Source of the DNA: Phyllostachys edulis
Taxonomy: Eukaryota > Streptophyta > Magnoliopsida > Poales > Poaceae
DNA: 64,000 nt
Assembly: GCA_036346405.1 (NCBI GenBank)
Contig: CM070546.1
Location: forward strand, 100,942,826-101,006,825
Direction: 5' to 3'
The translations under genes were made by a program, and so were the position numbers. Within the stretch, counting starts at the first letter, position 1. Each line of letters begins with the position of its first letter. The notes under the pieces are model-generated. The model ran no database searches. It had not been told where the DNA came from and saw nothing but the letters and a program-made list of their open reading frames with translations. Positions 35,389 to 47,690 of this stretch are shown here, piece after piece.

Positions 35389-38300
35389 TGTAACATCCCA
35401 AATTTCCTGAGTTTTTGAAAACTTTAAAAACTAACCATTTGGTTTTATTAATTCGCTAAAGCTTAATTTGTAATTTAGAATTTTAAAAGTAGTTTAATTT
35501 GATTAATTAAAACTTCAACTAATTCAAGTTGGTTTAGTTGAGTTTTGTTGGATTTTAAAGTTGGTTTTTCCTTTTGCCTTATGTTAAAAATAATTATTTA
35601 CAAAAATTAAAAGCAATAGTTAAGCTGAAAATATTTTTACTAAGTCCTAAATAATTCAGGGGATTTCTGTGAATTTTCCTAGAATTTTTGGATGGCTTAA
35701 GCTATTTTCTAAAAATGCTTTTGCTTTTCTGGTATTTTCTAAAATCAAAAATCCTTAGAAAATCCTCCTTTGGCTCTTGGGCCGAATTCCTTCGGCCCAT
35801 TCCTGTTCCCCCTCATGTGGCCGCTTACTTGGCATAGCCTCCCCTCGGACACCATCCGATCGAAATCGGACGGCTGCCATCGCCCGCTCCTTTCCCCGTT
35901 CTCCCTCCTCTCTCGTGACGGTGGGGCCACCTTGTCACCAGACGCCTGGTCGTCTTCAACCTCCGGCGCCCCGCTCAGTGTCGGCCTCGCCGCGTTTTTT
36001 AGCCATCACCGCTTTCCTCGCCATGCCTAGCGGCCCTATCTCCCTCTGTCGTCACGCGCCCATCCCCCCTCCGCCGCGCCAGCCCGCTTTTCCCCTCCTC
36101 CGTGGTAAAGCTCAGACATCCGCCGCCATTAAAGCCAACCTCCTCCTCCTCCTCCAGGTCTCCACCGCACCTATTTAAGGAGTGCACCGGGAGCGCCTTC
36201 TCCTCCTCTACCTCCTCCCCCCACTCACTCTCCCTCTCTCGCCATCTTTTCGCTGAATTTCGCGAAGAGCCACCGCCGGCCGTGAAGCTCGCCGCCACCG
36301 ATTGCGCCGCCTCTGGACCTCCTCTGGCGCTGTCGACCTCACCTCCGGGTTCGCCTGGCCAGAAGCTTCCCGTCGCACCTCCCCGCCCCCGAGTCCGCTG
36401 AACCCCTCGCCGCTTTGAGCCGCCGCCGCCGTTTCTTCCTCCCTGCCGGTGACCTTCCCGTGCCGCCGCATTGTCGAGACCGTGCGTACCAGCATCGCTA
36501 TGAGCCCCTCTTGCCGCCGGTGTCCTCGTCGTGCCATCTCCACTATAAACGCCGGGTCCCGGTCTTGCGCCGCTCTCGTTCGACGTGGCAAGCAACGTGG
36601 CTGCTAGGTCACGCCCCGTCAGCGGTCACGTCACCCTTTTGCTGACGTGGCTGCCCAGTCAGTGCCGAGTGGAATTTTTGGGTTTTTCTTTAGAAAATTA
36701 ATTCCGAAAAATCAGAAAATCGATAAATCCATCATTTTATGTGTTTTTCCAACTTCCTTTGGCCATAACTTCCTCATTCGAACTCTGATTCGAGTAATTC
36801 AAATTTCTAAATTCCTCTAAATTAATTATCTTGTTGTTAGTATTTATTTGGTATTTATTTGGATTTTATTTGGAGTTGTTTTATTTATTTAGCTTTGTTC
36901 GCGCGTATAGATTCCGGTGTTTCGGAAGACTTCGTGGACCCGACGACCGAAGCATCTCTACTCTTCAACGAAGGCAAGTCGTAGACCTTTGATCATATTG
37001 AACCCATCTTTATAAAAGTATATTGTTTGATATAAGCATGCATCGCTAATTTTATAATAAACGGTTTCGGGAATTAGTTAATTACCTAATTGCCATTATG
37101 CCTCCTTGATAATTTATGAATGACATGTATCCTTGAATGACATAATCCTTGGACACCTTAGGATGGTTAATTATTGGTTGGACATTATTGCAATACCGAC
37201 ATGGGTGCGTATTATGCTTAGCCATGCTTTAGTTATGCGATGGTCTCATGATCACATACTCAAAAATGATTGAACTTGACTCAATGATATATGAAACTAT
37301 GGTGCGATACCATTGTTGTGCAACTGTGGTGCGAGATCACCATTGTGTCAATTGTGGTGCGATGCCGTTGCTATTAAAATTTGTTGTGCCATGGCAAGGG
37401 TTGTCACTTGGCCGGGTTGAACGAAAATGATTTAAGATCGGGCGCGTGGTTGGATGGAAAAGGAGGAATGCGCGAGGCAATGAGGGAGGCATATTATTAG
37501 GGTACGGGAGGTACTTAGGTGCGCGAGGCACATGGAATGCAGAAAGCCTCGCCTGAGCAACCACTAAGGACTTAACCTTGAACCATTGATCTAGGCCTTA
37601 ACCGTACAACCACATGTCTAGACTGGGATAAACCTGGCTGACTAATTAGCAATGTTTTGGTTCGGTTTTGTCTTAGTTGGGAATGGCACAAGAGGGGGCC
37701 CGTAACGGTGAAACCTTAGTGGTCAGAACCGAGTCAAAATAGAACTTTGTAAATGCCTTGTCACGTACTCTAGACTGCTTACCTAAGGAAGTGAGCGATG
37801 GCATAGATATATGCCGAACAAACTAGAGAATTTGTGTCTTGTGGGTCAAGCTGTACAACCTCTGCAGAGTGTAAAACTATTCGAATAGCCGCGTCCCCGG
37901 TTATGGACATGCCTGGTGATTTCACGTAAGGGGTAGATCTTTTGTCGAAAATGTTGGAATGAGTTGTTCGAATCTAGTTTTGGTTGTGGTTGTTGGTTGG
38001 GAAGTGAACAGGGTGTTCACTAGTTGTTTCAAAGAAAATTGATTACTTATGTATTAATCTTTTAAATTGTGTTTTGCAATTTACTTACTGTATTTATCGT
38101 CAAATATTACTTTCAGCAAAATAGCCATAAAGCTATCCTTGTCAAGCCTTGCATGAATACTATTTGCATACATTTCCCTGCGACTTGCTGAGTACATTCA
38201 AAGTACACACGGCTTTGCGCCCTCTGTTTAAATCAGCAGAGGAGGGTGAACCAGTGAACTCAGAGCTCTATGGAGAAGAATATTTTGAAGACTTTGCGAA

Positions 38301-38590
38301 CTAGGTCGCGTCCTTCACTCGATTGCCTGTGGGCATATTGGGTGACCACCACCGGATGTTTGGTTTCCACTGCAAGCTCTCTTTTTGTTGCTAAGCCTTG
38401 CATGGCAACCTTTGTAAGACTTGACCATAAGGTCCTTTTGCTATTAAATATTAATTTGTCTGCTTCATCTTTAGTTTGGTGTTCAGTTTTGATTACACCA
38501 ATATTGCAACTATGTGCACTAGCTACTGATCCAGGGAATAGTGCAGATATACACAGAGGGTCCTGGATCTGAAGATCCGGGGTCCCTACA
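35389..38590 (+). mobile_element. Solo LTR C
   Basis: 3202 bp, starting tgtaacatcccaaattt and ending ggggtccctaca. It is flanked by a perfect 5-bp target duplication, tatgt (35384-35388 and 38591-38595). Its end, acacagagggtcc...ggtccctaca, resembles the end of LTR D, so the families are related. There is no internal sequence, so this is a solo LTR made by LTR-LTR recombination. It lies inside LTR A and is therefore younger than A. Confidence 0.93.
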
Positions 38591-38595
38591 TATGT

Positions 38596-40221
38596 TCATG
38601 GGTAGAAGTAGTTAATTCCCTACTTGCTGCATTGGCCCTCCTTTGAATGTTGATTACCCTTTTTACCTTGAATGATTAAGGGTATATGTTATATAGGAAT
38701 GGTTGCTAATTTGTAGCACGTTGCTTATATGGGAATGGTTGCTAATTTGTAGCACATTGCTTAGCCATGCTAGTAGTTGTAGTCGATAACGGTTGATGGA
38801 GCTAGTCCATCGGCCGATGGATTGAATCGAATCTTGATGAAATTTGAGGATTATATGAATTTGATTATGTTGAATTTGAGGAAAATGCCCAGATCTTCGA
38901 ATATGATTATTATGAACTTGTTGATGGGTGGTTATTGTTGTGTGTTGGACTTGGACGAGTGATAGGGTGATGAAGGGGTGGTCCCAGATTCACGTAGCCC
39001 CGTATGGGTATTTGAGGACCGGTCTGTGGTGTGATGAACCAAGTCTTACATACAACCACACGCCGGGATAATGACGAAGGCTTGGCTTAATAATTTGTTG
39101 TGTGTTAGCTATCAAAACACAATTAGATTGGCAGTTGTTGCTGTTTAGGTCTAATGGCTCTCTTGTTAATCTAGTGGGGGCATGTTATATTTTTCTTTCC
39201 TGCCTTAAGGGTCTCTTGTATGTTAGGGACTTACTTACACAATGAGTACACCCATGGTGACGATAAGCGACTTTCGGCCATGGTGTCGTATCCTCGGGTG
39301 AGTTGATAGTTAGGACATGACATTGTAACAGCCTTGTTATGATATCTCAGTCACACTCCTACGGAAGAGTGCATGGCGACAGTACGAGGTATTCATATCA
39401 TGTGGGGAAAGCTGTACAACTCTGCAGAGAAATAAATCTATTCGAATAGCCGTCTCCCCGGTCATAGACATCGCTTGTGGGAAAGCATGCACAGTAGCTT
39501 ATGGGAAATTAAGTTTGGGTTATGGTTGGAACTGTTATGTCATTATGTTGGTTTGTTCAGATCTGAAATATTAACATGAATGCGAAGCTCGCGTGTTAAC
39601 TTGTTGTGAAATGAATTGTGTCACGAATGAGATATTCGTGTGTTGATTATATTTGGAGATTATACTATTGTTGATCATTACTTACTGTTATACAATGTTT
39701 TATAAATGGCAATTTGAATCTATATTGTTTATCTAATCGCAAAACTTGCTTTATGCCAAAAATTGACTAGTGTAGTGGCCTTCCTTTGATACTTACATGC
39801 ATCCTTATTTTTCTTGAAAAGTCTCACGAGTACAACTTTGTACTTTAACGGCTTGTCCATTTGTTTAGGTGAGAACGACGGGTGCATCGGTTTTAACTCC
39901 AGTTGGTTGCTTGTGGGTTGTGGGCATGCTAACTCGGCTCTTTCTCTTTTATTTATCAGTTTATCTTCTGCTGCGATTTATTTGTGTTGTATAGATTTGG
40001 CCGATCGGTCCTCTTATGAAAACTTATACCTTATGTTCCATTTAATGATGTTGTAATTATGATTCTATTCTCTTGTATGATTGTGTATGGATGTGATTGC
40101 AATGTTGTGTTTGGATATGTGCATGTTAGCCACTGATCCTTGGGAGTTAACATGAGATACATATCTGGGCACTCGGAATCGTCTTCATCTCTTGTTAAGT
40201 GTTGCGCTTTCGGTGTAATCA
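38596..40221 (+). mobile_element. LTR A, second part
   Basis: This continues LTR A after the tatgt duplication. It carries the shared modules gcttagccatgct (about 38760) and CTATTCGAATAG (39438-39449). Near the end, tcacgagtacaactttgtact matches tgcgagtacaattttgtact in LTR B. The end at about 40221 (gtaatca) is my estimate from length and from the terminal CA. Confidence 0.65.
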
Positions 40222-40339
40222 CTTAGCTTGAAACGGATCCGATCCCGGGGTGATCCCACAGAGGATCGCCTTCATGCAGACTACCCGTCTTTCCTTTCCG
40301 AGTGAACGGAATCTCGGGACGAGATTCTCGTAGGGGGGT
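40222..40339 (+). mobile_element. Remnant of internal region with polypurine tract before LTR B
   Basis: About 118 bp end in gaatctcgggacgagattctcgtaggggggt, the same pre-LTR block seen at 32490-32529 and on the minus strand at 17714-17760. The rest of this element's internal region is absent here. Confidence 0.7.
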
Positions 40340-43300
40340 TGTAACATCCCAAACTTGGGTTTGTATTTCAAATGTATAAAAATGAGGAGAATTTAGAACT
40401 TTTGTTGCATCATGTTGTTATTTGAAATTTTCTAGAAATTCTTTCAAAGGATTTGTTGATTTCAAAAACTTAATGCTTCAATTGACTAGAAGCATAGTCC
40501 TTTAAAAAATTTTAAAAAAATCTTCTGATCATCCTCTAAAATTATTTTTCCTAGGTTCTAAATCATCCTAGTGACTCCTCTGAAAAATTTCATAATTTTT
40601 TGATTTTATTTGCTATTTTTCAAGGGCTAGTCAAACCAATTAGATCCTTAGTCAAACCCTAGGGTAGAACCTTGAGAAATTTCTAGAAAAAAATTTATTG
40701 CATGAAAACCTATGGAAATTTTATGCAAGGTTAATCATACAGTCAGCAACCTCCTGTGAAAATTTTAGAATTTTTGGAGCTTCGAAACTCTCTCTAAAAA
40801 TTCGCAAGCTATCTCAGCCTAGCTTCCAACAAAATCGACCAAACACTGTTTGGGTTTAGGTCAGAACCGAGTCACTTGGTTGGACCCAACCATCTTCACG
40901 TTCGGGCTAGTCCGAACTGATGCAAAGTTATTTGGACCGTCTGATTTGATATCAACCATCCAAATCGTTGAGAACATTCGGACCGTCCGAACGTTCAGCA
41001 CGCGCAGACCATCAGATCTCAATCGGACCGTCCAAATCGATTGGAAATGTTCGGACCATTCGAACGACCATCTCGATCAGGACCGTCCAAACTCGATTGG
41101 ATCATCCGAACATTCTGACCTGGATCATTTGACTCAACCCAACCCACTCATTCAAACTGACCCAAGCCACTTTTGCTTTTATCGCTAACTAGTGGGCCCC
41201 ACTGTCTGGTCATCTTAGCCACGCGGCCTCCGTGTCTTTGCCAGCGCCGTGGTTCAGCTCTGCACGTGCGTCATCTTCAACTGGCAGCCACTTGTTTTTG
41301 ACGCGCGCACCTGGTTTCTAAGCCTCGACCGTGTCACCACACCTGCTCCCATTGACTCATGTTCCCTCAGCTTGTCCGTGGCTGAGCCATGAACCGAACT
41401 CACTGTGGAGCTCCCTTCTCATGTTTCTCTGCCCCAGAGCTTATAAAAGCTCCTCAATGGCCTCATTGTCTTCTTTTCGTCACTCACGAACCATCCCCAC
41501 CTCCATTTCCCTCTTCCACCAAAAGAAATCGTGAAGAGCCCAAGCTCTCAATTCCGGCCGTCGCACCTCATCGCCGTTTCGCCCGACCAATGGTTCTTTA
41601 GCTATTCTTTTCGCGTCATACCATGTCACAGGATCCTAGAAGGGTTACCTCTAACTTAATTTCACCTTTTATCCTCAGGGGCTACCGGAATTTGGAGTTC
41701 TTCTATTTCACCCGAAAATGATCATCTTCGTCCCTAACTCCAGCTGGTGAGTTCTTAACCGAATTCCTTGCGATATCACCGTCTATTGGCCTCGGTTGAG
41801 TTTCCTCTACCCCCTTTTCCCTTCCTCCTTGCTTAGGTAAAGCTCCCCTCGTGGAAGTGCCGCCGCCGCCCTCAGTCCATCGCTGTCGGCCACCATCAGC
41901 TCGCCTCCATCCTCATTCTCCACCTCAGTGAGTTCCTAGAGCCTCACCTTTGCTCATGCGCATGTTAGATCATGGGGAGCATTGCCGTATCGACATTACC
42001 GTATTTCCCATGGCTCCTCCTCCGCTCCACCTCATCGCACCGCTGTTTTAGCTCGTCTCCAGTGATGCTCCGGCTACCGTCGGGTGCGCAATAGCGTGAG
42101 GTTTCCATTTTGGCCCTTGGCCAGCACCGCCATGAGCTCCTTCACTGGTGATTGGTTGGAGAAGATCCTGGCCGGGAGCACCTCTGTGTTGTCGGATTTG
42201 GGCATTTTACTGTAGCATCATGATTAGCCATTAATCATTGTCCTAAGCACGTTTTACTGAGTTGATATGGTATTAAATGGGTATATGTGTCACTTGCAAG
42301 TGGGCCCGAGAGTTAACTATACAGCGACCCTCCTCTTTGGTCCATGGACCATGGACTATGCTGTGGACCAAGAGTCCACGCGCTATTCTTGTGGACCGTG
42401 TAAATGACACGTGGATTCTGCCTGTAAGAATAGGTTATCTTTAGGATTTTATTTGTAAATGAAAAGGTATCATGGGCCCTTCTGTCAGTGACTTTGGCTA
42501 GGTAAACCTCGGTAAGAAAAGCCTTAAATGCTTTTATACTTTTTTTGAAATACTTTATTTGTGTACTAAAAATTGTTCTAACTTGAAAAATGTATAAGTA
42601 TTTCTCTGTAACTCCAATTTGAATGAACTCAAGCTTGTTGGTTTCCTCTGCTACTGTACTTTATTGTAGAATAATTTTTAAGTATGTTACTATTTCTGAA
42701 AATCTTGTTTTACAATTGATTTGTGCACTACTTTCATGACTTTGAAAAATCCTAGAAAATTTATTTTAACTCCAAATGAGGTGAATCAAATTTCATCGTT
42801 CATCTCATGTGGTGCTCTGTTTACCATAAAACTTTCATAGTCACCACCTTTCTAGAAATTTTCTTGAAAAATTGGATTTTGGATGAACAGTACCGAAACC
42901 GTATTTTTCAGATTTTTTTTCCCGTCATTTTTGTTTTGGCTATAACTTTTGCATGCATTATCTAAATTGAATGATTTTTATTTCTAAATTCATTTAAAAT
43001 CATGATCTACTTTCTGTGTAAATTTCATGATTTGTGGATGATTTTAAATTTTGGAGTTTATTCGACGTTATCCGTTCTTATTGTTTCTTCTCGATTCTTT
43101 CAATAGGTTCTGACGAATTCGTTGAGTATGAGAGTGATCCTCTACAGCAAGTGGGTTATCTCCAGCAAGGCAAGTAGTTCTTTCTTTGATGCACGTTGAT
43201 CCTATTATGTTCGCATGCTAATATTTCAATTTCAACTGTATGTATGCATGCTATGTTGACAAGTATTTTCTCAGTTCGCGATACTTTACCTGAATAGTTA

Positions 43301-44838
43301 CTTGAACTGTAGGTAAACATCCATATTTTAGCACTGAGCCTAGGTTTATATCCACCGTGATTTCGAGCTCGATGGATGGGCTCTAGTCACTTTATATTTA
43401 GTATGCGAGTTGTTGTCGCTTAACCATGCTTAGAACGGTAGTATGGAGATCATCGCTTCGGTGATGGTCATTCTATCCTTACTATAAATACTTGAGTCAG
43501 GGTACTCATGTATATAATGTATTTGGAAAACTAAAACTAAAAACAAAATGTTTTAGACTTGGGCACATTGGTTGAATGGTGTGTTGTTGGGTGTGTACTT
43601 GGTGCTCGAGTCAACAAGGACCGGATTACTTGCGCCATTGATCCAAGCATTATTCCGTGCAACCACATGAGGGCATATGAGAACCCTCCTGACTTAGCAC
43701 TTTGGCATGTGTTAGCTCTGAGTCATCGGTAGTGGTTGTGTGCTGTGTATAAAAAGAAATGTGTTGTTGTTGGGTGTGCGGAGGTGGGTTTCTGTCTAGA
43801 TTCTCCACACCGAGGGGCATTGTATTTGTCCGGGACTTTACCCTATAGGGTAGTTGACTTTCGGCTTTACAATGGCGCCAACACAACGTATGGTTTCTAT
43901 CCATACGTATGACTCGTAGTTAATGTATTATATTGGAAAACATCTCATAGGACTTAGCTCTGCCGGCATACCTTCGGAAGTGTGCTCTATTGCATGGCAA
44001 AGGAGCGGTCTGACATGTGGGTAAAATTGTACACCCCTACAGGGTATAATCTATTCGAATAGCTTCGTCCTAGGTCATGGACATGCTTGGTTATTTCCCG
44101 CAAGAATTAGACTATAACATTTTCGATAAAACTTGAAATCGGGTGGTACGAATGGGTAATTCGTACTATGTTGTAGTGGCTATTGAGAAGTCACCTCCAG
44201 GATGTTAATTGTGTTTATAATGTTGTCTCACTGTTATTTAAATCAATAAAAACATATTTGTCAAAATGCCTTCAATTTATTACACCATTGCAAATGAAAT
44301 ATTGCTTTGTGCTTAAAATGAACTCTATGACCTTCTCCCTTGATTCAGCTTGCATGTATAGGTTTGTTATTCGTAAGTCTTGCGAGTACAATTTTGTACT
44401 CAGTTGCATTGTCTAATTGTTGCAAAGAAGGTTGACCCTCAAGGGGTTAACTATTGTGATACCAACTTCTTACAGAACGACTAGCTTGGCGGCCCGATCG
44501 GTTGCCTTGTGGGTAAGGGCAAATTTAGTTGGCTTTTGTTTATCGTCATCTTATGGCTTTTGTTTTTGCTGCTACTTTAGTTATCTCCCTAGTCTTTTGG
44601 CCAGTCGGCCCCCCTTTTTGTAATAACTCTATTATATGTATGTCTTTTGTGATGATGTAATTATGTCGTTATCAATATTGTAATCTTGTATGGAATTGAT
44701 ACTTGATTTTATGAAGTGTACATGTACTACTGTCCTGGGAGGTATATGTTACACTGAGAGTCGGGATAATTGATTTGTAATGCTAGAACCAATTGTATGG
44801 TTAAATATTACAAGTTAAATACTTCGGGGGCTCTCACA
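40340..44838 (+). mobile_element. LTR B (3' LTR), about 4.5 kb
   Basis: It starts tgtaacatcccaaactt after a polypurine tract and ends gggggctctcaca at the junction with YUCCA exon 1. It contains the full version of the sequence truncated at 26033-27730. Its modules include the GC-rich block near 41200-42200, gcttaaccatgc and CTATTCGAATAG (44051-44062). Only chance ORFs are inside. Confidence 0.85.
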
Positions 44839-45167
44839 CGTGCGGTGTGGACCTCGTGGCAGAGGCAGGCGCAGACGAGGAACCTCTCGGCGTAGCCGTC
44901 GAGGCAGAGGATGAAGTCATCACGTGTGAGGTAGGTGGGCGCAGCATCGTCATGCGGCGCATGCTATAGCGCGCTGTACTGCTTGGCGTGCTGGAGGTGG
45001 AGGCAATCATAGGCGCGATTCCGCCACGGCGAGCCCACGCAGTCGTCGTGCTCCGGGACGAGGCTCCGCACCCTGTGCAGCGACAGGCACGCCGAAGCTG
45101 TGAGCCCCGATAGCCGTCACCCCCATGAAGATCACCGAAGTACTAGTTGACGACTTGCCGTCGCCAT
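44839..45167 (-). pseudogene. YUCCA pseudogene, 5' half of exon 1
   Basis: It aligns with intact-gene positions 59809-60160. Shared + strand blocks include gcgtagccgtcgagg, gctgtactgcttggcg (parent gcagtactgcttggcg), gcgattccgccac and cgagcccacgcagtcgtcg. The start codon is kept (cat at 45165-45167), but frame errors and at least one stop (gctatagcg on the + strand) are present. Downstream exon 1 sequence is cut at LTR B. Only about 20 bases upstream of the ATG still resemble the intact gene before unrelated DNA begins. Confidence 0.9.
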
Positions 45168-45225
45168 TGTCGTTTCTTGGATATACAGTAGTATATATCG
45201 ACAAAAACTATTTAAGTATTCCGAT

Positions 45226-45951
45226 TAGGGGTGGGAGTGGTTCACACCGACCCATTGGATCATCGACCCGCTCCACAAATTCTAGTAAGATGGGCCAGAG
45301 GTTCGGCCCAAAAGCAATTATGAGCAAAAGGTTCATGAACCTGTTGGTCCATAGGTCCAAAGGGTTCGACCCTAATCACCGTGTGATCCCCTATCTCCAA
45401 CGTAGGGGAACTCCAGCGAAGACTACGCTATCTTACTGGAATTTCATGCTGCATGGGTACTACGCAAATAGAGTCGTAGCTGTAGCTACCTGTCCTAGTG
45501 CATGCTCCTTCTACCTCTGCTCGACTCGATCTCCAAGTGTAGTACTGCATCTGCATGTAGTGGTGACTTGTTGATCCATACCAACAACATACTATATGCT
45601 TTATTTTTCCTTTTAAATTCTGCATCTAATCAGGATATAGCACCCGCCATTGCAATGCGATTAGGAGTAATACAGTATGTTGACTAGCTAGCTAGGCTGC
45701 GTTGCGTATGCAATTAATCGATCCGTCCATTTACAGTGGAGCGCTGCTATGCTCATACAAGCATGCAAACTTGTTCGTTCATTGCACTGCCCCCACCCCA
45801 GCAAGCAACAGTAGGGCCGAACCACATGATCCAAAGGTTCCAATGGATCAGGGAAGGGATGTCAAAGAGATCAAATTATTAACCGGAACTAGAACTCTGA
45901 ACATAAGGATCAGTTCTAAGGTCGAACCGAATCGTTCCATTCCCACCCCTA
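45226..45951. mobile_element. hAT-type non-autonomous element, 726 bp
   Basis: The terminal inverted repeats are TAGGGGTGGGAGTGG and CCATTCCCACCCCTA. A perfect 8-bp target duplication, attccgat, flanks them (45218-45225 and 45952-45959), which is diagnostic for the hAT superfamily. I see no transposase. It sits about 60 bp upstream of the YUCCA pseudogene start codon, in its former promoter. Confidence 0.92.
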
Positions 45952-45959
45952 ATTCCGAT

Positions 45960-46847
45960 CAATCGATGTCGAGGGACGCGACAGACCACCGTCCCACCCA
46001 GAAGAAAATTCAGGCGGGGGCGAGGTGTTCACGCGAGGGCTCCCCATCCCATCGTCCATCCGCGAGACCTCCGGGGATCAACGGCCACGGAGGGCCTCAC
46101 AGAAAATTTGCTTCCGTCCCACCCGTGTACCCAAAGGCCGCAGCGCGGGGCCACTCATCCACTGGGCATGCCTCTGGCCTCATGCGTCGTGACACATCCC
46201 TGATCCCTCGGAGCAGAAGTACTGTAGCACATGGCCGTCTGGTTGGCACGGCCCACGCCTACAGTGCGTGTGTATACTAGTGCCGTGGTGTAAAAGGTTT
46301 GGAGTCAGCGATTTTTCTCCTGCTGTGAAAGGTTAAAGAGGACTAGACGAGGCACACCACACTCGTGTGTGCTACACATGCTAGTAACTTTGCCGAGGCT
46401 TCAAAGAACTAGTATATTGTACTCAAAAAATTAACACCGTTCCCTATTTGATCGGGCTCTTTTGCACTTTGCATAGTTTATTTTCAACGGTGATTTAAAG
46501 TGGTGAGCTACGTTTAAAGTTGAAGACTTTGTTACTCAACGAATGGTGTGTGCGGGGCACTCTAATTAAATAACACACATCGCGCCGATTCTAGGGATGA
46601 CGGCTCGTTTGGCTTCCGTCCTGGTATCTATGCTTGTCAAAAAGTAATGTCTAGAGGTAGCTTGAAGTTTTGATGTTTTTTGCCTAGCGAGGCAGCCCGA
46701 GGGTTTGTTGTTTGGTTTGTGACTTAGACAAAAAGAAAGCTTAAAATTAAAAAAAAAACATATTTTGAGAATAAGGAAAAGTAAAACCAAGAAATATGTT
46801 TCTCAAGCACATTCCTTCCTCCTCCTCATCCCCTGTTCTTCAAGCTC
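45960..46847. other. Intergenic, no supported feature
   Basis: The first 300 bp are GC-rich and carry one chance ORF. The rest is AT-rich with an oligo-A run near 46750. I see no gene, RNA or clear element ends. Confidence 0.5.
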
Positions 46848-46863
46848 AAGATAGGGGAGGCGA

Positions 46864-46994
46864 ACCGAGCTCAGCTCGGTTGGTTAAGCACTCCCGCTGT
46901 GGAGGCACCCGCCCGGGCTCGAACCCGCGGCGCGCACTCTCCTTCTTTAAAGCAACGGCGGTAGCCATCTGCTCCGCACGTCTTCAAAAAAAAA
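46864..46994 (+). mobile_element. tRNA-derived SINE, about 131 bp
   Basis: It has an A-box-like gagctcagctcggttgg and a B-box-like gggctcgaaccc, then a short body and an A-rich tail (caaaaaaaaaaa). Flanking copies of aagataggggaggcga (46848-46863 and 46995-47010) form a 16-bp target duplication. Pol III promoter function is known for the family and inferred here. Confidence 0.88.
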
Positions 46995-47039
46995 AAGATA
47001 GGGGAGGCGAGAGTCAGATGCGATGCCGGAGGGGGGAGG

Positions 47040-47690
47040 CGGGAGCCGAGTGCGGCTAGTCGTGGAATCGTACGATTCTACGATCCTACAACACTAATAC
47101 GATCTAAATTGTACCCCGAGTCGTACCTAATAGAATCATGCTTCTAGTTGTATAATCGAGTAGAATAACGGTAGAATTGTGGTAGAATCGTGTAGAATCG
47201 CGCATCATCTCAAATTATAAAAGGTTTAGGTATTTGGTTGTGTCATATCCCTCAATTCAAGTTGTATGATAAGTACTAAGTAATTAGTAGGTTAGACATT
47301 AAGATTCAGAGGCTTGAAATAATACAATTTGTTTATTTATGTTACTTTTATGTAAAATATTCAGGTAATAACATAATTGTTAAAATCAATATTCTAGCCG
47401 TAGCTCTGAATGACATCGAATCTAAACTGTGATTTAGACATTTATCAATCAAATTAGATGTAAAATGATTAAATAAACACTCATATCACTCTTGGAATAC
47501 AGGGCATGTTGAGAAAAATGTATTTATGCTAGAATCAGATAGAATATTAGATTCTACGATTCAATCCTAAAATATGATCCTACCGTAGTCTCTCCGATTC
47601 TACGATTCAATCCTAAAATATGATCCTACCGGAGTCTCTCCGATCCGATTCAAAACCACGATTCTGACAACCAAAACCTTACATAGCATA
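47040..47690. repeat. Unclassified repeat rich in gaatcgta/tacgattc
   Basis: It begins tcgtggaatcgtacgattctacgatcc and ends ccgattcaaaaccacgattctgacaaccaaaacc, which gives weak inverted similarity at the ends. A direct 46-bp duplication lies inside. It is probably a decayed DNA transposon, but no target duplication was found. Confidence 0.4.
47550..47641. repeat. 46-bp tandem duplication
   Basis: Two adjacent copies start gattctacgattcaatcc and end gtctctcc (47550-47595 and 47596-47641). They differ at one position (ccgtag against ccggag). Confidence 0.9.

Noticed and set aside
36000..36600. ORFs up to 198 codons (minus) in solo LTR C
   Set aside because: They lie in the GC-rich middle of an LTR and are Arg/Gly/Glu-rich with no motif. 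The LTR module itself explains them.
46864..46994. A functional tRNA gene
   Set aside because: Only A- and B-box-like stretches are kept. The cloverleaf cannot be completed, and an A-rich tail plus a 16-bp target duplication identify a SINE.
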